Assembly: GCF_024362695.1 (NCBI RefSeq)
Contig: NC_065405.1
Location: 18,009,900 to 18,073,899 of the forward strand
DNA length: 64,000 nt
DNA from: Pectinophora gossypiella
Lineage: Eukaryota; Arthropoda; Insecta; Lepidoptera; Gelechiidae
Direction: 5' to 3'
Shown one piece after another: positions 1-9,232 of this stretch. Every line of letters starts with the position of its first letter. Position 1 is the stretch's first letter. Both the position numbers and the translations under genes were made by a program. The notes under the pieces are model-generated. The model was not told the DNA's origin and did no database searches. It saw only the letters and a list, made by a program, of their open reading frames with translations.

Positions 1-164
1 GTTTTTTTTTTCTATTAAATAAAGCTTTTTCGAGAAAATAAAATATTTTAAGAGGTACAAAATAAGCAATTGTAGTTTTTAAAATACTTATCCGAAAACT
101 GTCAAATAGCGAATTATAGTCTAAGGAAACAAGACTATGCTTTATTTGCAATAAATTAATTTAC

Positions 165-238
165 TAGGTACTTGCAACAGTGTTGATATATCGGGAGTCT
201 GATATCCCTGATTAACGCGGTAAAACCCGGTTTTATCT
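165..238 (-). repeat. FB-R foldback family fragment
   Basis: Read on the minus strand, this matches the inner part of the copy at 55696-55970. It has a short piece resembling the GGTTCTTACCGCG arm, then a stretch resembling GACTCCCGATATTTCGACAC and then CTGTTGCAAGTGCC. It is diverged and lacks both element ends. Confidence 0.6.
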
Positions 239-540
239 GTTTTCTGTACTCCCTTAGCTAATAAAACCAGCAAAAAACAAAAGTGTCTACTCACTTCCTT
301 AACCCACGTCCAGCCATTAGTTACTAGACACAGGAAGTTAAACAATAAACTATTAACGATACAAAGTTCATAAAACACACATTAGCGGCGAATTTACAGC
401 TCCCCTCGGGGCAAACTCATCGGTTCGTATTAATATTAGTGAAGGCAAACGTCATGAGTCCGTAAACTGCTCAGGTTTCGAATTGGGGCTGCCAACTTTG
501 TGGATTATCACAAGGGTGTTCATTGGTAATTTGTTTTAAA
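239..540. other. Unassigned stretch
   Basis: No coding pattern, tRNA-like head, terminal repeat or microsatellite was recognised here. The 78-codon minus ORF that reaches into it partly reads through the FB-R fragment and shows no known motif. Confidence 0.4.
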
Positions 541-612
541 ATTTTATGACCATGAGGCAAATCATGCATGTAAAGGCCTGTGAATACTACACAGTATCAT
601 ACCAGGACAAAA
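541..612 (+). repeat. Dispersed repeat, copy 1
   Basis: It matches the reverse complement of 1055-1133 (shared GAGGCAAATCATG, then a diverged AAAGGC and TATCATAC block). The two inverted copies lie about 450 bp apart. The other copy ends in an ATCAA-type tail, so this is probably a LINE 3' region. Confidence 0.55.
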
Positions 613-850
613 AATAAATCTAATTTCTATGGCACTACGCCTACTAGACCTTTCCATCACCAGAGCAACACCGTAGCGTGCCAAGCACGGACCGACCAGA
701 ATAAATTCCCGATACGGGGATAGAATAGGATTGCTGCGTTACCACTACCACCATGTACCATTTCTTTTTTTATATATTTGTACCCCTGCATGAATGCCGA
801 ACATATCACAACATTCTTACGTAAATTATTTTACCACCTTTATGTTTTTT

Positions 851-979
851 AACAAATAAAAGAGAAGGTGCAGGTCGTGTCGTATCGGGAGGTGAAGGTT
901 TTGGCGAGAAGAAGAGAGGAATGGCGATTACTCCACCGACAAGAGCGCAGCTCTTAAATAAAGAGAGAGAGAGAGAGAT
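851..979 (+). mobile_element. LINE-F 3' end with intact C-terminal reading frame
   Basis: From about 853 to the TAA at 955-957 one open frame reads QIKEKVQVVSYREVKVLARR and then EEWRLLHRQERSS. It ends just before an (AG)n tail at 961-979. A second copy lies at 36390-36640. The layout of a basic C-terminal tail, a stop and a simple-repeat 3' end is typical of an insect non-LTR retrotransposon. The copy is severely 5'-truncated. Confidence 0.75.
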
Positions 980-1000
980 CTTTTTTATGTGTTCTCGCAA

Positions 1001-1133
1001 ATAAATTGATTTGATTTGATTTACAGAGGGCATAGAGCGTCCGGCACGCGACGGGCCCTGGTCCTAGTATGATACGGTGTAGTGGGCACATGCCTTTATA
1101 TTCATGATTTGCCTCATATGACATTAAAAACTT
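1001..1133 (-). repeat. Dispersed repeat, copy 2, with ATCAA-type tail
   Basis: On the minus strand the repeat shared with 541-612 continues through TAGGACCAGGGCCCGTCGCG to a tail of repeated AAATC units at 1001-1022. A simple-sequence 3' end like this suggests a LINE or SINE insertion in minus orientation. Confidence 0.6.
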
Positions 1134-1379
1134 GGCCGGAACATAGTTACAGAGTGTAAGTTTTTCTGACCCATCACCACCCGTTTTCGTCGATAGTAGC
1201 GACATGACCCGTCAATACGTTTAGCGTGAACCAAGGACCCCGATATGTAAATACGTGGGGCCACGTCTTGTGTATGCCCATTCACAGGGACGTAATCAGG
1301 AACTAACAACAGAGAGGGTAAAAAAATATATTTTTTTGTCTATCATAATTATTGAAACACCCGGGACACTTCATAAAAA

Positions 1380-1530
1380 AATCTCATTCTTGCCGTGTGT
1401 CGCTTTATCACGTAAGTGCGAGAGAGGTAGACAGTCCACGCGCGCTCTCCCTTACTCCTTAGCGGCCCTTTAGACTAAAGTAAAACCCAGAGGGGGTGAG
1501 GTAAATCTAGGTACGGGGTGGAGAGTTACC
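1380..1530 (-). repeat. Dispersed repeat family L, copy 1
   Basis: On the minus strand it contains TAGATTTACCTCACCCCCTC, then a TTTAGTCTAAA block and CGCTAAGGAGTAAGGG. Related sequence occurs on the plus strand at 18843-18990 and 23470-23660. No protein frame is conserved among the three, so the class is unknown. Confidence 0.55.
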
Positions 1531-1539
1531 ATTCTACAG

Positions 1540-2386
1540 TCAGTTTTGACAGTGAATAATTTAATAATAAGCGTAATAATATACTTACAATTTCACGGAT
1601 TAACTTGAAGATGTACTTGTGCAAAGTTTTAATTTACTTAGTTTACAAGCGGTAGTTAAGTATAATGCTTGTAGAATTTCAAAGAGTTCTGTACTACGCA
1701 AGCAATTTGCAGCCGTAAGTTTCCAGTTTAATATTTTGTTTGAGGATGTACTGCGCAAGTTGGAACGTATTGTGCGCTGGCGGCAGTGTAAGGTTATAAA
1801 GTGCTTCAAGTATTGTATTTGTTAAGTTATTACCACTACATTCTGTTTTACACGATTCTCATTAGAACTTTTTGCTTAAGATTTCCTCCTTCTGAAAAGA
1901 ACTGCCATTTTTCTTGTGCTCCTTTATAAATCCCGGAAGTGATTTTTATAAACCAAAATAAAGGAATAAGGGATTCACTTTCCTTCTCAACGCTAATAAG
2001 AGTACTTCAATCTTGAGATTCTTTTTCAGAGCGAATATTGCAGTACTGGCCTATATAATAATAAAATACTTAGGTGGGTCCTGTTTAATAATCCATCAAC
2101 ATCTAACAATATCGTGTCCACTAACTAGGTATAACCGGAGAAGCATAAACGAAACCTAGCCAAGCTGCAACATCCGCGAATTAAACGAGGGCTTCGACCA
2201 ATAGCCGTACGATTTTATCCACGCAGCGGCGCAGATAGGATTCGCTGCGTCTATTGGAAAACCTCGATGTAATTCGTGACGCGCGCGGCGCGGTTCCCGT
2301 GTTGCCCGTGCAGGTATAATGCATAGTTCTTGCATTAATTACCGATTAAGTATATGCATCGAAACATTTACAAGTTTAGCCACTTC
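1540..2386. other. Unassigned stretch, moderately GC-rich at its end
   Basis: Two overlapping opposite-strand ORFs (68 and 69 codons near 1600-1825) have no recognisable motif. Positions 2160-2310 are more GC-rich (CGCAGCGGCGCAG, GACGCGCGCGGCGCGG) but show no exon-like frame with splice sites. Confidence 0.35.
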
Positions 2387-2525
2387 GGGTGGTATTAATA
2401 AACTAATCTCAGCTGAGACTACCCTCCAGATTATGCTCAAGACCCTGTTTTTATATAAGAACTGTCACATTGACATAATCTTGAGAGCAGTCTCGAAGCT
2501 GAGATTAGTTTATTAATACCACCCT
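2387..2525. mobile_element. MITE-Y copy 1 (TA-type hairpin element)
   Basis: The ends are inverted: GGTGGTATTAATAAACTAAT at the left and ATTAGTTTATTAATACCACC at the right. Imperfect complementarity extends inward to give a hairpin arm of about 60 bp. The right end is followed by TA. The second copy at 5377-5515 is the same length (139 bp). No ORF is present. The TA flank suggests mobilisation by a Tc1/mariner-type transposase. Confidence 0.75.
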
Positions 2526-2527
2526 TA

Positions 2528-3089
2528 GAGTTTGCAGCATTAGGAACTAAGGGGGTCTTATTCCTTAAAGTTGTCCTGATTACCGCCCTGGCTAGGACCT
2601 CTTGAGCATCAGTAAGTGTGTCCATCCATCTTGCCTCCCCTTCAGCCGCTGTATCGCTGTACCAGCCTCTAACGAACCATATCGACACTCTGTCGATACC
2701 TATCGGCACGCGCCGAACTTTACCGGAATTTAAATTACCTAACTGTAAATAAAATTCAATTTTCTGAGCGCCAACGACATTTTCAGTTGGAATTTTGTTA
2801 AGAAATATAATTTAGTCGTGTGCTAGTTGATGTTAAAGCTAGTTTTATAAAGTAGTTCTGGGATTTCTAAGATTTACGCGACGCAAACGGGAATTTGAAA
2901 TTGAATGTCTCGTCCAAGATGAGCTCGTTCAACAAGCTACTAATCTTATTTATGTTGTTGTATTATTTCTCTTATTGTTCAACTGTGTGTTTAATAATCA
3001 CAAGACCTTGTTGTTAGCGAAAGATAAGACCTTGTTGTTTCCTACGTAACATACTTCAAAAGTACTTATTTTAATTAGCTATTAAAACT
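2528..3089. other. Unassigned stretch
   Basis: A minus ORF (2709-2437) runs across MITE-Y into the flank and reads TLTDAQEVLARAVIRTTLRN. It could be a decayed LINE C-terminus but I cannot place it. The remainder is AT-rich without recognisable structure. Confidence 0.3.
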
Positions 3090-3396
3090 CATCATCATCA
3101 GCCCATTAACGTCCCCACTGCTGGGGCACGGGCCTTCCCTATGGATGGATAGGGTGATCGGGCCTTAACCTCTCATATGCCGAGATACCAGACACAATAG
3201 ATTTTACATTGTGTCTGGTCGAGATCCGCGTTCCGGCGTTCGAAAGATTAAACCATCACGCGGGCCCAGTGCGGATTGATAGTTATTAACAACTGCTAAT
3301 GCAGCCGGGACCAACGGCTTAACGTGCCTTCCGAAGCACGTAGGAGCTCGAGATGAAAACTTTTTTTTGTGGTCACCCATCCTATGACCGGCCTTA
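3090..3396 (-). mobile_element. SINE-B, 5'-truncated, with a nested 79-bp insert
   Basis: Minus-strand SINE-B: tail CATCATCATCAGCCC at 3090, body AACGTCCCCACTGCTGGGGC, core at about 3310-3345, then an A-tract and GGTCACCCATCC. It stops at 3396 before the tRNA-like head. It is interrupted at 3169-3247 by a foreign insert between two TTAA tetramers. Confidence 0.85.
3169..3247. mobile_element. 79-bp insert in SINE-B flanked by TTAA
   Basis: Intact copies of this SINE read GGGCCTTAAACCATCACG. Here the TTAA is duplicated (3165-3168 and 3248-3251) around 79 bp of unrelated sequence. Inside is a perfect 12-bp stem (ACCAGACACAAT at 3187-3198, ATTGTGTCTGGT at 3208-3219). TTAA duplication is typical of piggyBac-type insertion, but the ends do not look like piggyBac terminal repeats. 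Confidence 0.6.
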
Positions 3397-3437
3397 AAAC
3401 TAAAACTGGGCTATTAAAACTAATCATCTTTTTTAAA

Positions 3438-3505
3438 CAAATATCATCATCATCATCATCATCAGCCGTACGACGCCCACTGCTGGTCCCCCAAGGATCT
3501 CCAAA
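3438..3505 (-). repeat. LINE 3' tail with (ATC)n
   Basis: An (ATC)7-like run is followed by CAGCCGTACGACGCCCACTG and CCCCCAAGGATCTCC. In minus orientation this resembles a common lepidopteran LINE 3' end that finishes in GATGAT repeats. Confidence 0.55.
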
Positions 3506-3509
3506 CAAA

Positions 3510-4061
3510 TATAAGTTCACAAAAAGCAACAAAGTCAAAGCGTGGGCTATAAAACAGAACGAGCGAAGTTGTTACCAATCTAGCGCTGAGAGCGACGCCG
3601 CGGGCCATCCCTAGTCTCGCAGACATGCCGCGATACATACAAATGATCTTGTTCCGGCAAGTTGGCCGGCCAGCGGGTGTAAACAAGTCTTAACAGGCTT
3701 TGATGAGCGACATACAAACAAGGACCTCATTCATAAGAACTGGGTCAGGCTCCGGGATTATAAATATGGGTTTATTTTGTGAACTCGCAAAAAGGGTGCG
3801 CTGATAATTAACATTTACATCGAAAATACTTTTCTGAAAAATTATAAAGGCGTTGAATTTTTATTCTTTTATTTGGAACTCATAATTAATTAGTTGGATC
3901 GTAATTATGCCGACATGTCTCTACCATGGCTGTCACGGTTTCTAAAAGACAAATGAACAGGCGATTTCATGATATATAAATACATTCTTGACTCCAACAA
4001 ATCTGACTGGGTCTCTAAATCGGTTTTAAGTTGGAATTATGTATGGATAATAGATAATAGA
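3510..4061. other. Unassigned stretch
   Basis: No repeat head, terminal inverted repeat or exon-like frame was recognised. The ORFs here are short and overlap on opposite strands. Confidence 0.35.
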
Positions 4062-4342
4062 GGAGCTCGGTGGCGCAGCGGTAAACGCGCTCGGGCTGCG
4101 ATTGTTGAAGTTAAGCAACTTTCGCAAAGGCCGGTCATAGGATGGGTGACCACAAAAAAAAAAGTTTTCATCTCGAGCTCCTCCGTGCTTCGGAAGGCAC
4201 GTTAAGCCGTTGGTCCCGGCTGCATTAGCAGTCGTTAATAACCATCAATCCGCACTGGGCCCGCGTGATGGTTTAAGGCCCGATCTCCCTATCCATCTAT
4301 AGGGAAGGCCCGTGCCCCAGCAGTGGGGACGTTAATGGGTTG
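4062..4342 (+). mobile_element. SINE-B, full-length plus-strand copy
   Basis: It starts with the tRNA-like head GGAGCTCGGTGGCGCAGCGG (A-box-like) and continues through GGTCATAGGATGGGTGACC, an A-tract and a CTCGAGCTC block. The shared SINE core is at 4193-4229. It ends in GGGGACGTTAATGGG. The head is derived from a tRNA but cannot fold as a functional tRNA. Confidence 0.85.
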
Positions 4343-4435
4343 TTGTCACCCATCCTATGACCGGCCTTTGCGAAAGTTGCTTAACTTCAACAATCGCAGA
4401 CCGAGCGCGTTTACCGCTGCGCCACTGAGCTCCTC
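4343..4435 (-). mobile_element. SINE-B head, inverted, abutting the previous copy
   Basis: This is only the 5' head of SINE-B, reversed (GTCACCCATCCTATGACC to CTGCGCCACTGAGCTCC). It directly joins the tail of the plus copy. The two heads are almost perfectly complementary over about 90 bp, so a transcript would form a long hairpin. Confidence 0.8.
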
Positions 4436-4502
4436 CTCGCTAGTTATTATAAGGAAATAAAGCGCACATAAAATAAGATAAGCGCTATCATCATTAATCA
4501 TA

Positions 4503-4608
4503 GTATGCTTGTATGCTCCATACCCCCTCCAGTATGCTCCCCTCTGGTTGATTGAGGGAAGGCCTGTGCCCAGCAGTGGGACGTATATAGGCAGTTTATG
4601 TTATGTAT
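4503..4608 (+). mobile_element. SINE-E tail fragment
   Basis: It contains GTATGCTCCATACCCCCTCC, GGTTGATTGAGGG and GGCCTGTGCCCAGCAGTGGG, and ends at TTTATGTTATG. A short part (TATGCTCC) is duplicated internally. The tRNA-like head is missing. Confidence 0.75.
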
Positions 4609-4659
4609 GCGTCTATTTGTCGCGTCGTATTTGCTATAATTACGCTTTGTGTCGTCAGT

Positions 4660-4775
4660 CGAAACTCATCCTTATTTCGCACAGAGGTAAGCAGAGACTA
4701 TGGAATTCCATTTGCCTCGATCCTGACACACTTCTCTTTGCTTTCTCCACATTCAGAGTAGATCGACATCGATCA
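4660..4775 (-). mobile_element. LINE-G1 3' end, diverged
   Basis: The minus strand reads GAAGTGTGTCAGGATCGAGG, then ATGGAATTCCATAGTCTCTG, then a worn version of the 3' end with GAAATAAGGATGAGTTTCG. It is the same family as 5076-5345 and 17600-17777. Confidence 0.65.
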
Positions 4776-5075
4776 AGAATCAAAGTAAAGTGATATGTTT
4801 ATGATGTAAATTGAGATAGTTATTTCAATTAAAAGTGGAAAACATGGGTTTATTTCTGCCACATTTTGACTAGAATATCCAGATAGGGGTGGTTTTTGTA
4901 CAAAATATGAATTCGGACAGCAAACTTATCTCAATTTACATATTCAATGAACGGAATATGAATACATTGCTTTCAACTTCATAAACAGCACGGGCTCAAT
5001 ACTGTTTCAGTGAGAGTGTTCTACTTTCTGAAAAGAAATCGAATGATCAATCGGCTTGGATATTTTTTTACACGT

Positions 5076-5345
5076 TAAACTCACGCCTATTTCCCACCGG
5101 GGTAAGTAGAGACTATGGAACTTCATTTACTACAATCTAAACATACTTCTCTTGTTTCATACTCGCACGCCGCCGGTTCACAGTAGATCTTAAAGAACCT
5201 TTTTTAAGGACATCTGCAATTTGGTCAATATACGTCCTTCTAGGTCTTCCTCTGCCAGCCCTACCACCAACCTTTGCTTTATATACTGCTTTTGTAATCC
5301 TATTATCCTTTACGCGCTCTATGTGTCCAAACCAACTTAACATTC
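5076..5345 (-). mobile_element. LINE-G1 reverse-transcriptase C-terminal tail and 3' end
   Basis: The minus strand reads MLSWFGHIERVKDNRITKAV, then YKAKVGGRAGRGRPRRTYID. This is the W-F-G-H plus G-R-P-R tail at the C-terminus of many insect LINE reverse transcriptases. The stop is followed by the 3' end CCGGTGGGAAATAGGCGTGAG. It is 5'-truncated and not functional. Confidence 0.85.
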
Positions 5346-5376
5346 CCTTCTCAATCTCAGTTTTAATCGTCTTTTA

Positions 5377-5515
5377 AGGTGGTATTAACAAATTAATCTC
5401 AGCTGAGACTGCCCTCGAGATCATGCTCAAGTCCCTGTTTTTATGTAAGAACTGTCACATTGACATGATCTTGAGGGTAATCTCAAAGCTGAAATTAGTT
5501 TATTAATACCACCCT
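5377..5515. mobile_element. MITE-Y copy 2, TA flanks on both sides
   Basis: 139 bp with ends AGGTGGTATTAAC and TTTATTAATACCACCCT, bounded by TA at 5375-5376 and 5516-5517. The interior matches 2387-2525, including TAAGAACTGTCACATTGACA at the loop. Confidence 0.85.
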
Positions 5516-5544
5516 TAGACTACATCTCATTTTTTAGGGTAAAG

Positions 5545-5650
5545 AAAACACCATCGCCCTAGCGTTATCGGGTCCGCTTACTTCTGAAGATTTGACAGGT
5601 ACGGTTTATTACAGAAGCGCCTGTCTGACCTTCTAACAACACTTTCTCCT
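5545..5650 (-). mobile_element. SINE-D 3' fragment
   Basis: It resembles the SINE-D tail at 57430-57530: GGGTCCGCTTACTTCTGAAG, GATTTGACAGGTACGG, ACAGAAGCGCCTGTCTGACC. The tRNA-like head is absent. Confidence 0.65.
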
Positions 5651-5719
5651 AGGAATTTTCCCTAAAATTAAAGTCTGCAGAGTTAAGAAGTACTAGACAG
5701 GAACTATGTAGGTCAGGTG

Positions 5720-6573
5720 AGGGCGGCTCTAGTGGCGGCAGTAAATCTTCGCGCTGTCGGGTCTGTCGCTTCCGTTGTCCTCGCCACTACACGAATCTAA
5801 GCGACCATCTGAATTAAATTACACTTTGTTTTAATTCTTCGGTGGTGGTGTTTGTTGGAAATGGAGTTGGTTTAATTACGTGGTAAGTATACCTAATCCG
5901 TTAAATGTTACTTATTAATCGCTAGATTGGGAGTAAATAATAGAATTAAGAACTATGACAATTAAGGTATCGTAAGGGGGCTTTCAAATAAACTGCAGCC
6001 GCGAAACTTTGTATCGATTTGTTCTATAGTGCGACCGCCGCACAACAGCAACGCTGCACGAACCCTACTAATTTGAAGACACCTGAGCCCTCTCCCAACT
6101 GACCTTATAAGCCAAGTAACACCGAAATATTGAGTAACTAAGGAGTTTATTTCTTCGAGATTTGTTGTAGAAAATATCCCTTAAAACCTAAACCCCTCCC
6201 CCCCCCCCCCCCTTCAGCCACGCAGTAAACAAATCATAAGTGGGTGCTCCGTAGATTGCAGGCAAGATTTGCCGCGGGCTATGCGCGAGCAATTTGCTCA
6301 ACTAACTTCACTACTTCTACATTTTCCAGTTCATATGCCCGCGTGGTCCAAGTTGTAGCGGGGAGCGGGAATGTCGCAGCTAAAATATTGTTATAACAGA
6401 CGTCGTAAGACTAAGCCCGATCGAATCCAGGAAGTTTTAAAGAAGGGCATGGTCTGAAGTAATTATGTTATGTGACATGCAGTAAATAAGACGTTATTGA
6501 TAGTGGTGAGTGAGGATTGTAGAAAGTGGAATTCCGTGGTCTCTGCCCATTCCATAGTCATGATCTTTGTGTG
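5720..6573. other. Unassigned stretch with a 15-C run
   Basis: It contains a GC-rich patch near 5720-5790 and an uninterrupted run of 15 C at 6198-6212. At 6525-6560 a short stretch (GGAATTCCGTGGTCTCTGCC) resembles the LINE-G1 3' region. No gene was recognised. Confidence 0.4.
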
Positions 6574-6825
6574 TCATCATCATCAGCCCATTAACGTCCC
6601 CACTGCTGGGGCACGGGCCTTCTATATGGATGGATAGGGAGATCGGGCCACTATCACGCGGGCCCAGTGCGGATTGATGGTTATTAACGACTGCTAACGC
6701 AGCCGGGACCAACGGTTTAACGTGCCTTTTTTTAATGGTCACCCATCCTATGACCGGCCTTTGCGAAAGTTGCTTAACTTCAACAATCGCAGACCGAGCG
6801 CGTTAACCGCTGCGCCACCGAGCTC
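6574..6825 (-). mobile_element. SINE-B, minus strand
   Basis: The tail is CATCATCATCAGCCC. The body follows, then a head ending CGCTGCGCCACCGAGCTC at 6825. The internal stretch after the core is shortened to a T-run. Confidence 0.85.
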
Positions 6826-6829
6826 TTTT

Positions 6830-7509
6830 TTGTGTGTATGTAGTAATAATATCCCTCTTACACAAGATCAGCACTTGTCGACAACTGTCAACAGCAGCAG
6901 CAGTTAACATAAGTCGCAAGCAGCTGCCGAGAGGCGTCGGAGAATCGATGTCGACAGCAAGACACTGCTCGTGTATAGGAGAGCTTAGTCGACGTTTATT
7001 ATGTATGCCTTTCTAGCAATAGACAGGTCGAGATTCGTTGGCTTACATTAATTATCAGTTCCACCCCAAGGTAAGACTGACCAATTATTAGCGTCTTTCT
7101 TACTGGGAAGCACGTGATAGCAATCAACTTCCATATGGATCAATTTATACCTACTTATTTGAAAATACAAATTAGGTAAATTCTGTAGATATGATTTAAT
7201 AAGTGACAGTAAATTCGGCGGGATTCGTCTTCGCAACCTTGGGAATTGAAGGCGCGAGCTGCTAGTCTTTCCATACAGATCTCTAGTTACTTGTACCACG
7301 CGTCAACCTCGAACGTGAAATGACAATAATGAACATAACATACTTTAAACTCGAGCGCGATAGTTGGAGCAAGTTTAGAAGTGTATGGAATGAGCGATAT
7401 CGACTCGTCTCACTTGCTAATGGCAACACGAGTAGAAACTTTAAAAAGAAAAAGAAAATATAGAACACACATAACATACGCTCACACACAGAACTGGGCT
7501 AGTCAGAGG
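6830..7509. other. Unassigned stretch
   Basis: A CAGCAGCAGCAG run lies at 6892-6903. Short ORFs on both strands have no recognisable domains. No repeats were identified. Confidence 0.35.
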
Positions 7510-7558
7510 TACAGTCATGAGCAATATAATGTAACCACTTTAGGACTCTGTCGCACTA

Positions 7559-7787
7559 TCCCTCATTCAGCGCTTATCGCTATCGACCCACTAGGGTTGA
7601 TTAAATCTTTCAAATATTTTTCCTCTCAGATGACGCCCTGAGCCGAAGTTCGCGCCCAACTGGGCACCCTCAGGCCTGTTGTCTTAAACGTTGTACCGAG
7701 TGAGAGCCTTCAGCGCTCCCCATTTGTCCGGCCAAGTAGTTAATGCCATCTGCGGCAAATCTACAATAAGTCACGTCAAAAAAAAAA
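7559..7787 (+). mobile_element. LINE-P 3' fragment inserted in MITE-J
   Basis: 229 bp ending GTCACGTC plus ten A. It is bounded by a perfect 12-bp target duplication TCTGTCGCACTA (7547-7558 and 7788-7799). The A-tail and duplication show target-primed retrotransposition. Related copies lie at 10860-11006, 48537-48700 and 54757-54985. Confidence 0.9.
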
Positions 7788-7824
7788 TCTGTCGCACTAA
7801 CATATTTGACATTTAGTGAGACTA

Positions 7825-8390
7825 AGGCTACGTTCACACGGCGACTATTCGATTCGATATTTTCTCGCTTACGGGAGTACCGTATACGGGACGGCTGTTC
7901 ACACGGTGCGAGGCCCACGGTTTTTTCTCGTATACGGTCATCCCGTAAACGTGACAATGATTAATAATGATTTATCCCATATTATGGGTCGATCCTCTAT
8001 ATGCGTGATAAATGACTCGATCGTAATCGGCAATCCGTCCTCCATCATAACAAACGACCTTAGCAAACGACGTTCCGAACACGACTGGCGGCTGCCTGCC
8101 CCCGCGTGCGTCTCGTGTACGAGAAACCAGTTTGTCCGTGTGAACTTCTCAACGTAAACGCAAGCGCCAATGAGTATCGCATTCGTTAAAATCGTTTCGA
8201 TAATCTCGCATTCCCGGTGGTAAGACCCTACGGTATACGGTAAAAAATATGTCTCGAATACGCGATTTTCTCGTATAGACGCCGTGTGAACGATTTTAAA
8301 AATTGCTATACAAATTTGGCTATCACTACGATATTCGATAAAATCTCGTATACGATATACGTGAAAAATGACTCCGTGTGAACGTAGCCT
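7825..8390. mobile_element. MITE-K, 566-bp element inserted in MITE-J
   Basis: The termini are perfect inverted repeats AGGCTACGTTCACACGG and CCGTGTGAACGTAGCCT, flanked by TA at 7823-7824 and 8391-8392. The interior repeats short CGTATACGG-like words near both ends. The longest ORF inside or overlapping it is 113 codons without a transposase motif, so it is nonautonomous. This is the only copy in the window. Confidence 0.9.
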
Positions 8391-8462
8391 TACAGTTCAA
8401 TTTGTCAAAAAAGTTAATGTGACATGGTGCCAAAGTGTATAATACTCATGACCGTACATAAT

Positions 8463-8520
8463 AAACTGAGTACCCACGCTTGATTGAGCTTTCAGCTAGA
8501 TCAACGTAATAGGCGGTGAG
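8463..8520 (-). mobile_element. SINE-C tail fragment
   Basis: ACTGAGTACCCACGCTTGAT, then GAGCTTTCAGCTAGATCAAC and TAATAGGCGGTGAGC, match the inner tail of SINE-C (compare 33770-33845). Confidence 0.55.
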
Positions 8521-8744
8521 CTAAATCGCCACGTTGTCTACAAAATGTAAATAAATATAATAACTCATTTGTGCCAGTCGGGTCCAAAGGTTTGAACCGA
8601 CGCGACGCGGCGCACCCGTGATGTTTTTCAAATTGAAAGATAAATGTACACGAATATAATTATGTTCTAAATTATGAATAATATTATACATAAACTCACA
8701 TCTACACAGACTACAAATAGGGCTACAAGTAATCATATAACACT

Positions 8745-8812
8745 ACTACATACATACATAAACTCACGCCCGTAATCCCAAATGGGGTGGGCAGAGCCAC
8801 AAGTAATCAAAG
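8745..8812 (-). repeat. LINE 3' tail fragment
   Basis: ACATACATACATAAACTCAC is followed by GCCCGTAATCCCAAATGGGG. On the minus strand it ends in GTGAGTTTATGTATGTATGT, like the LINE-G1 3' end, but the body differs. Confidence 0.55.
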
Positions 8813-9009
8813 ACAACACACACACACACACATTGAGATGAGACACATTATATTTGTCAGAAAATAAATTTAAAGCTCACGTGAAGCTTACTTTATGTAA
8901 AAAAGCTTATTATAAGATTAATGACTACCTAAATGATAAAAATGTCTGGTATTGAATGTGTTCCTCTAGTTATTAAATAACTTGTAATGTATATCCTCAT
9001 TGGTTTTTA

Positions 9010-9166
9010 AAAGATGTGTTGCTGTTGCAGTTTCTTGTCATTTCTTCTCCTCAGCCATAACACCTTGCGAAATGACGTAAATTCAAAAATGTTACATTGA
9101 CCTTCAACAAGTTTATCCATGATAATTACGTTGAATAAATGATTCTGATTTCTGATTTCTGATTTC
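9010..9166 (+). mobile_element. LINE 3' end with TTTCTGA repeats
   Basis: It contains GCAGTTTCTTGTCATTTCTT and ends in GAATAAATGATTCTGATTTC plus further TGATTTC units. This is a typical insect non-LTR 3' end with a polyadenylation-like AATAAA and a short tandem tail. It runs directly into a CA microsatellite. Confidence 0.65.
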
Positions 9167-9186
9167 ACACACACACAACACTACTA

Positions 9187-9231
<45 letters not shown>

Positions 9232-9232
9232 C
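9167..9232. repeat. (CA)n microsatellite with ACT interruptions
   Basis: CACACACAC blocks are interrupted by ACACTACTACTAC. The longest uninterrupted AC run, at about 9190-9228, is close to 40 bp. Confidence 0.95.

Larger units (their letters stand above)
7512..8454. mobile_element. MITE-J copy 1, expanded by two nested insertions
   Basis: The ends are CAGTCATGAGCAATATAATG and an inverted AATACTCATGACCG, bounded by TA at 7510-7511 and 8455-8456. Its own sequence resumes after each insert: CTCTGTCGCACTA, then ATATTTGACATTTAGTGAGAC, then CAGTTCAATTTGTC. The inserts are a LINE-P fragment at 7559-7787 and MITE-K at 7825-8390. Confidence 0.85.

Noticed and set aside
3169..3247. piggyBac-derived MITE
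   Set aside because: TTAA flanks fit, but the ends are not inverted repeats and do not resemble piggyBac termini. Kept only as an unclassified insert.
9167..9232. CRISPR-like or regulatory tandem array
   Set aside because: It is a simple CA microsatellite following a LINE tail. No repeat-spacer structure occurs anywhere in the window.
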